A stretch of DNA of 5,812 nt from an uncultured Actinomycetes bacterium (lineage in GTDB: Bacteria > Actinomycetota > Aquicultoria > CAJVYJ01). Below are positions 5,279-5,812 of the stretch, piece by piece. Under the pieces are notes generated by a model. The model had not been told where the DNA came from, did not search any database, and saw only the letters and a program-made list of their open reading frames with translations. Both the position numbers and the translations under genes were made by a program. The stretch spans positions 1 to 5,812 of the forward strand of contig CAJVYJ010000130.1 of the NCBI GenBank assembly GCA_913009475.1, written 5' to 3'. The first letter of the stretch is position 1, and every line of letters begins with the position of its first letter.

Positions 5279-5685
5279 ATGAAAGATAATTTACGCCAAG
5301 CCATGGGGCGGTTCGCTACCGGCGTCACTGTTGTGACCACTAAAAATAATGATGAGATCAACGGTATGACCGCTAACGCGCTAACATCCGTCTCTCTTGA
5401 GCCCCCACTGGTTCTTGTCTGCATCGATCGCGACAACTACACAAGTAAGCTTATAAATGAATCAAAGGTTTTTGCCCTTAACATTCTTGGTAACGACCAA
5501 CAAGAACTTTCTGATATATTCGCACGTCCCGGTGCTGGGAAAGCTGATAACTTACATGATTTAAAAACAAGTGAAGCCGTGACCGGAGCGCCCATAATTG
5601 ATGGCTGTCTCTCTTATCTTGATTGTCGTGTAACCAAAGTTTACGCCGAGGGCGATCATAATATCTTCATCGGAGAGGTAGTAGG
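5279..5685 (+). CDS. Flavin reductase-like FMN-binding split-barrel protein, 3' end lost to an assembly artefact
   Basis: The family binds FMN in a split beta-barrel and reduces flavin with NAD(P)H or serves as an electron-transfer partner, for example to two-component monooxygenases. Visible motifs are RFATGVTVVTT (11-21), GMTANALTSVSLEPPLVLVCIDR (29-51) and FALNILGNDQQELSDIFA (65-82), then LSYLDCRV (111-118) and HNIFIGEVV (127-135), which matches the conserved C-terminal strand. Genuine sequence gives 135 complete codons; a further 20-35 residues are expected. The reading frame stays open to a TAG at 5705-5707, but its last seven residues (GDRKSVV) come almost wholly from adapter sequence and are not real. 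The exact partner or substrate cannot be told: relatives include HpaC-type reductases and proteins linked to rubredoxin or diflavin systems in anaerobes. The family call is firm; the specific function is not. Confidence 0.9.
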
Positions 5686-5743
5686 AGATCGGAAGAGCGT
5701 CGTGTAGGGAAAGAGTGTAGATCTCGGTGGTCGCCGTATCATT
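5686..5743. other. Illumina TruSeq universal adapter, reverse complement (contaminant)
   Basis: The 58 bases begin AGATCGGAAGAGCGTCGTG and end GTCGCCGTATCATT. From memory they match the reverse complement of the Illumina universal (P5-side) adapter at every base. This is what a read gives when the insert is shorter than the read. Genomic sequence therefore stops at about 5685. Confidence 0.98.
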
Positions 5744-5812
5744 AAAAAAAAAAAAAAAAAACAGAAAGAGAGAGGCGGGAGCATTGAACAATACATGCTA
5801 CAAGAAGTACTA
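5744..5812. other. Post-adapter poly-A and read noise (non-genomic)
   Basis: Eighteen A residues (5744-5761) follow directly after the end of the adapter, as seen when a sequencer runs past the end of the template. The remaining 51 bases (5762-5812) begin purine-rich, show no recognisable coding or repeat structure, and are most likely low-quality base calls or part of an unrelated read. They should not be annotated as genome. Confidence 0.88.

Noticed and set aside
1..5685. tRNA, rRNA, CRISPR array, insertion sequence or attachment site
   Set aside because: No cloverleaf, rRNA-like block, regularly spaced repeat, transposase or integrase frame was seen in the genomic part of the window.

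Overview
The window looks like one end of a bacterial metagenomic or draft contig: moderate GC, dense genes, and Shine-Dalgarno sites before several of them. The organism cannot be named from this sequence. The mtaB-HIT neighbour pair, familiar from Firmicutes and Actinobacteria, a fused MoaD-MoaE and a possible leaderless start make a Gram-positive-type or actinobacterial-type uncultured lineage plausible, but this is weak inference. The gene content implies a motile or otherwise chemosensory cell that makes its own pantothenate and molybdenum cofactor.

Layout. Positions 1-272 (minus) hold the first 90 residues of PanC, cut by the window edge. Positions 273-629 have no gene but carry several strong inverted repeats and a G-rich, quadruplex-capable palindrome. 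Positions 630-2495 (minus) encode a membrane chemoreceptor with a double-Cache-like sensor, HAMP and a signalling hairpin with an unusual tip; the ATG at 2495 is preferred over the upstream TTG at 2543. A 281-base divergent spacer follows. On the plus strand come mtaB (2777-4033), a HIT-family hydrolase with its own promoter (4098-4436), a fused molybdopterin synthase MoaD-MoaE (4448-5116) and the start of a flavin reductase (5279-5685).

The right end is not genomic. From 5686 to 5743 the sequence matches the reverse complement of the 58-base Illumina TruSeq universal adapter at every base, then runs into 18 A and 51 bases of probable read noise. The flavin reductase is therefore cut by an assembly artefact, and any protein predicted across or antisense to this stretch is spurious.

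The genes do not form one pathway. HIT and moaD-moaE are probably co-transcribed (11-base gap, promoter before HIT). mtaB and the flavin reductase appear to have separate promoters. I found no new defence, mobile or CRISPR-like system. The most interesting biology is the MoaD-MoaE fusion with an internal Gly-Gly, the possible leaderless mtaB start and the structured spacer at 331-563.
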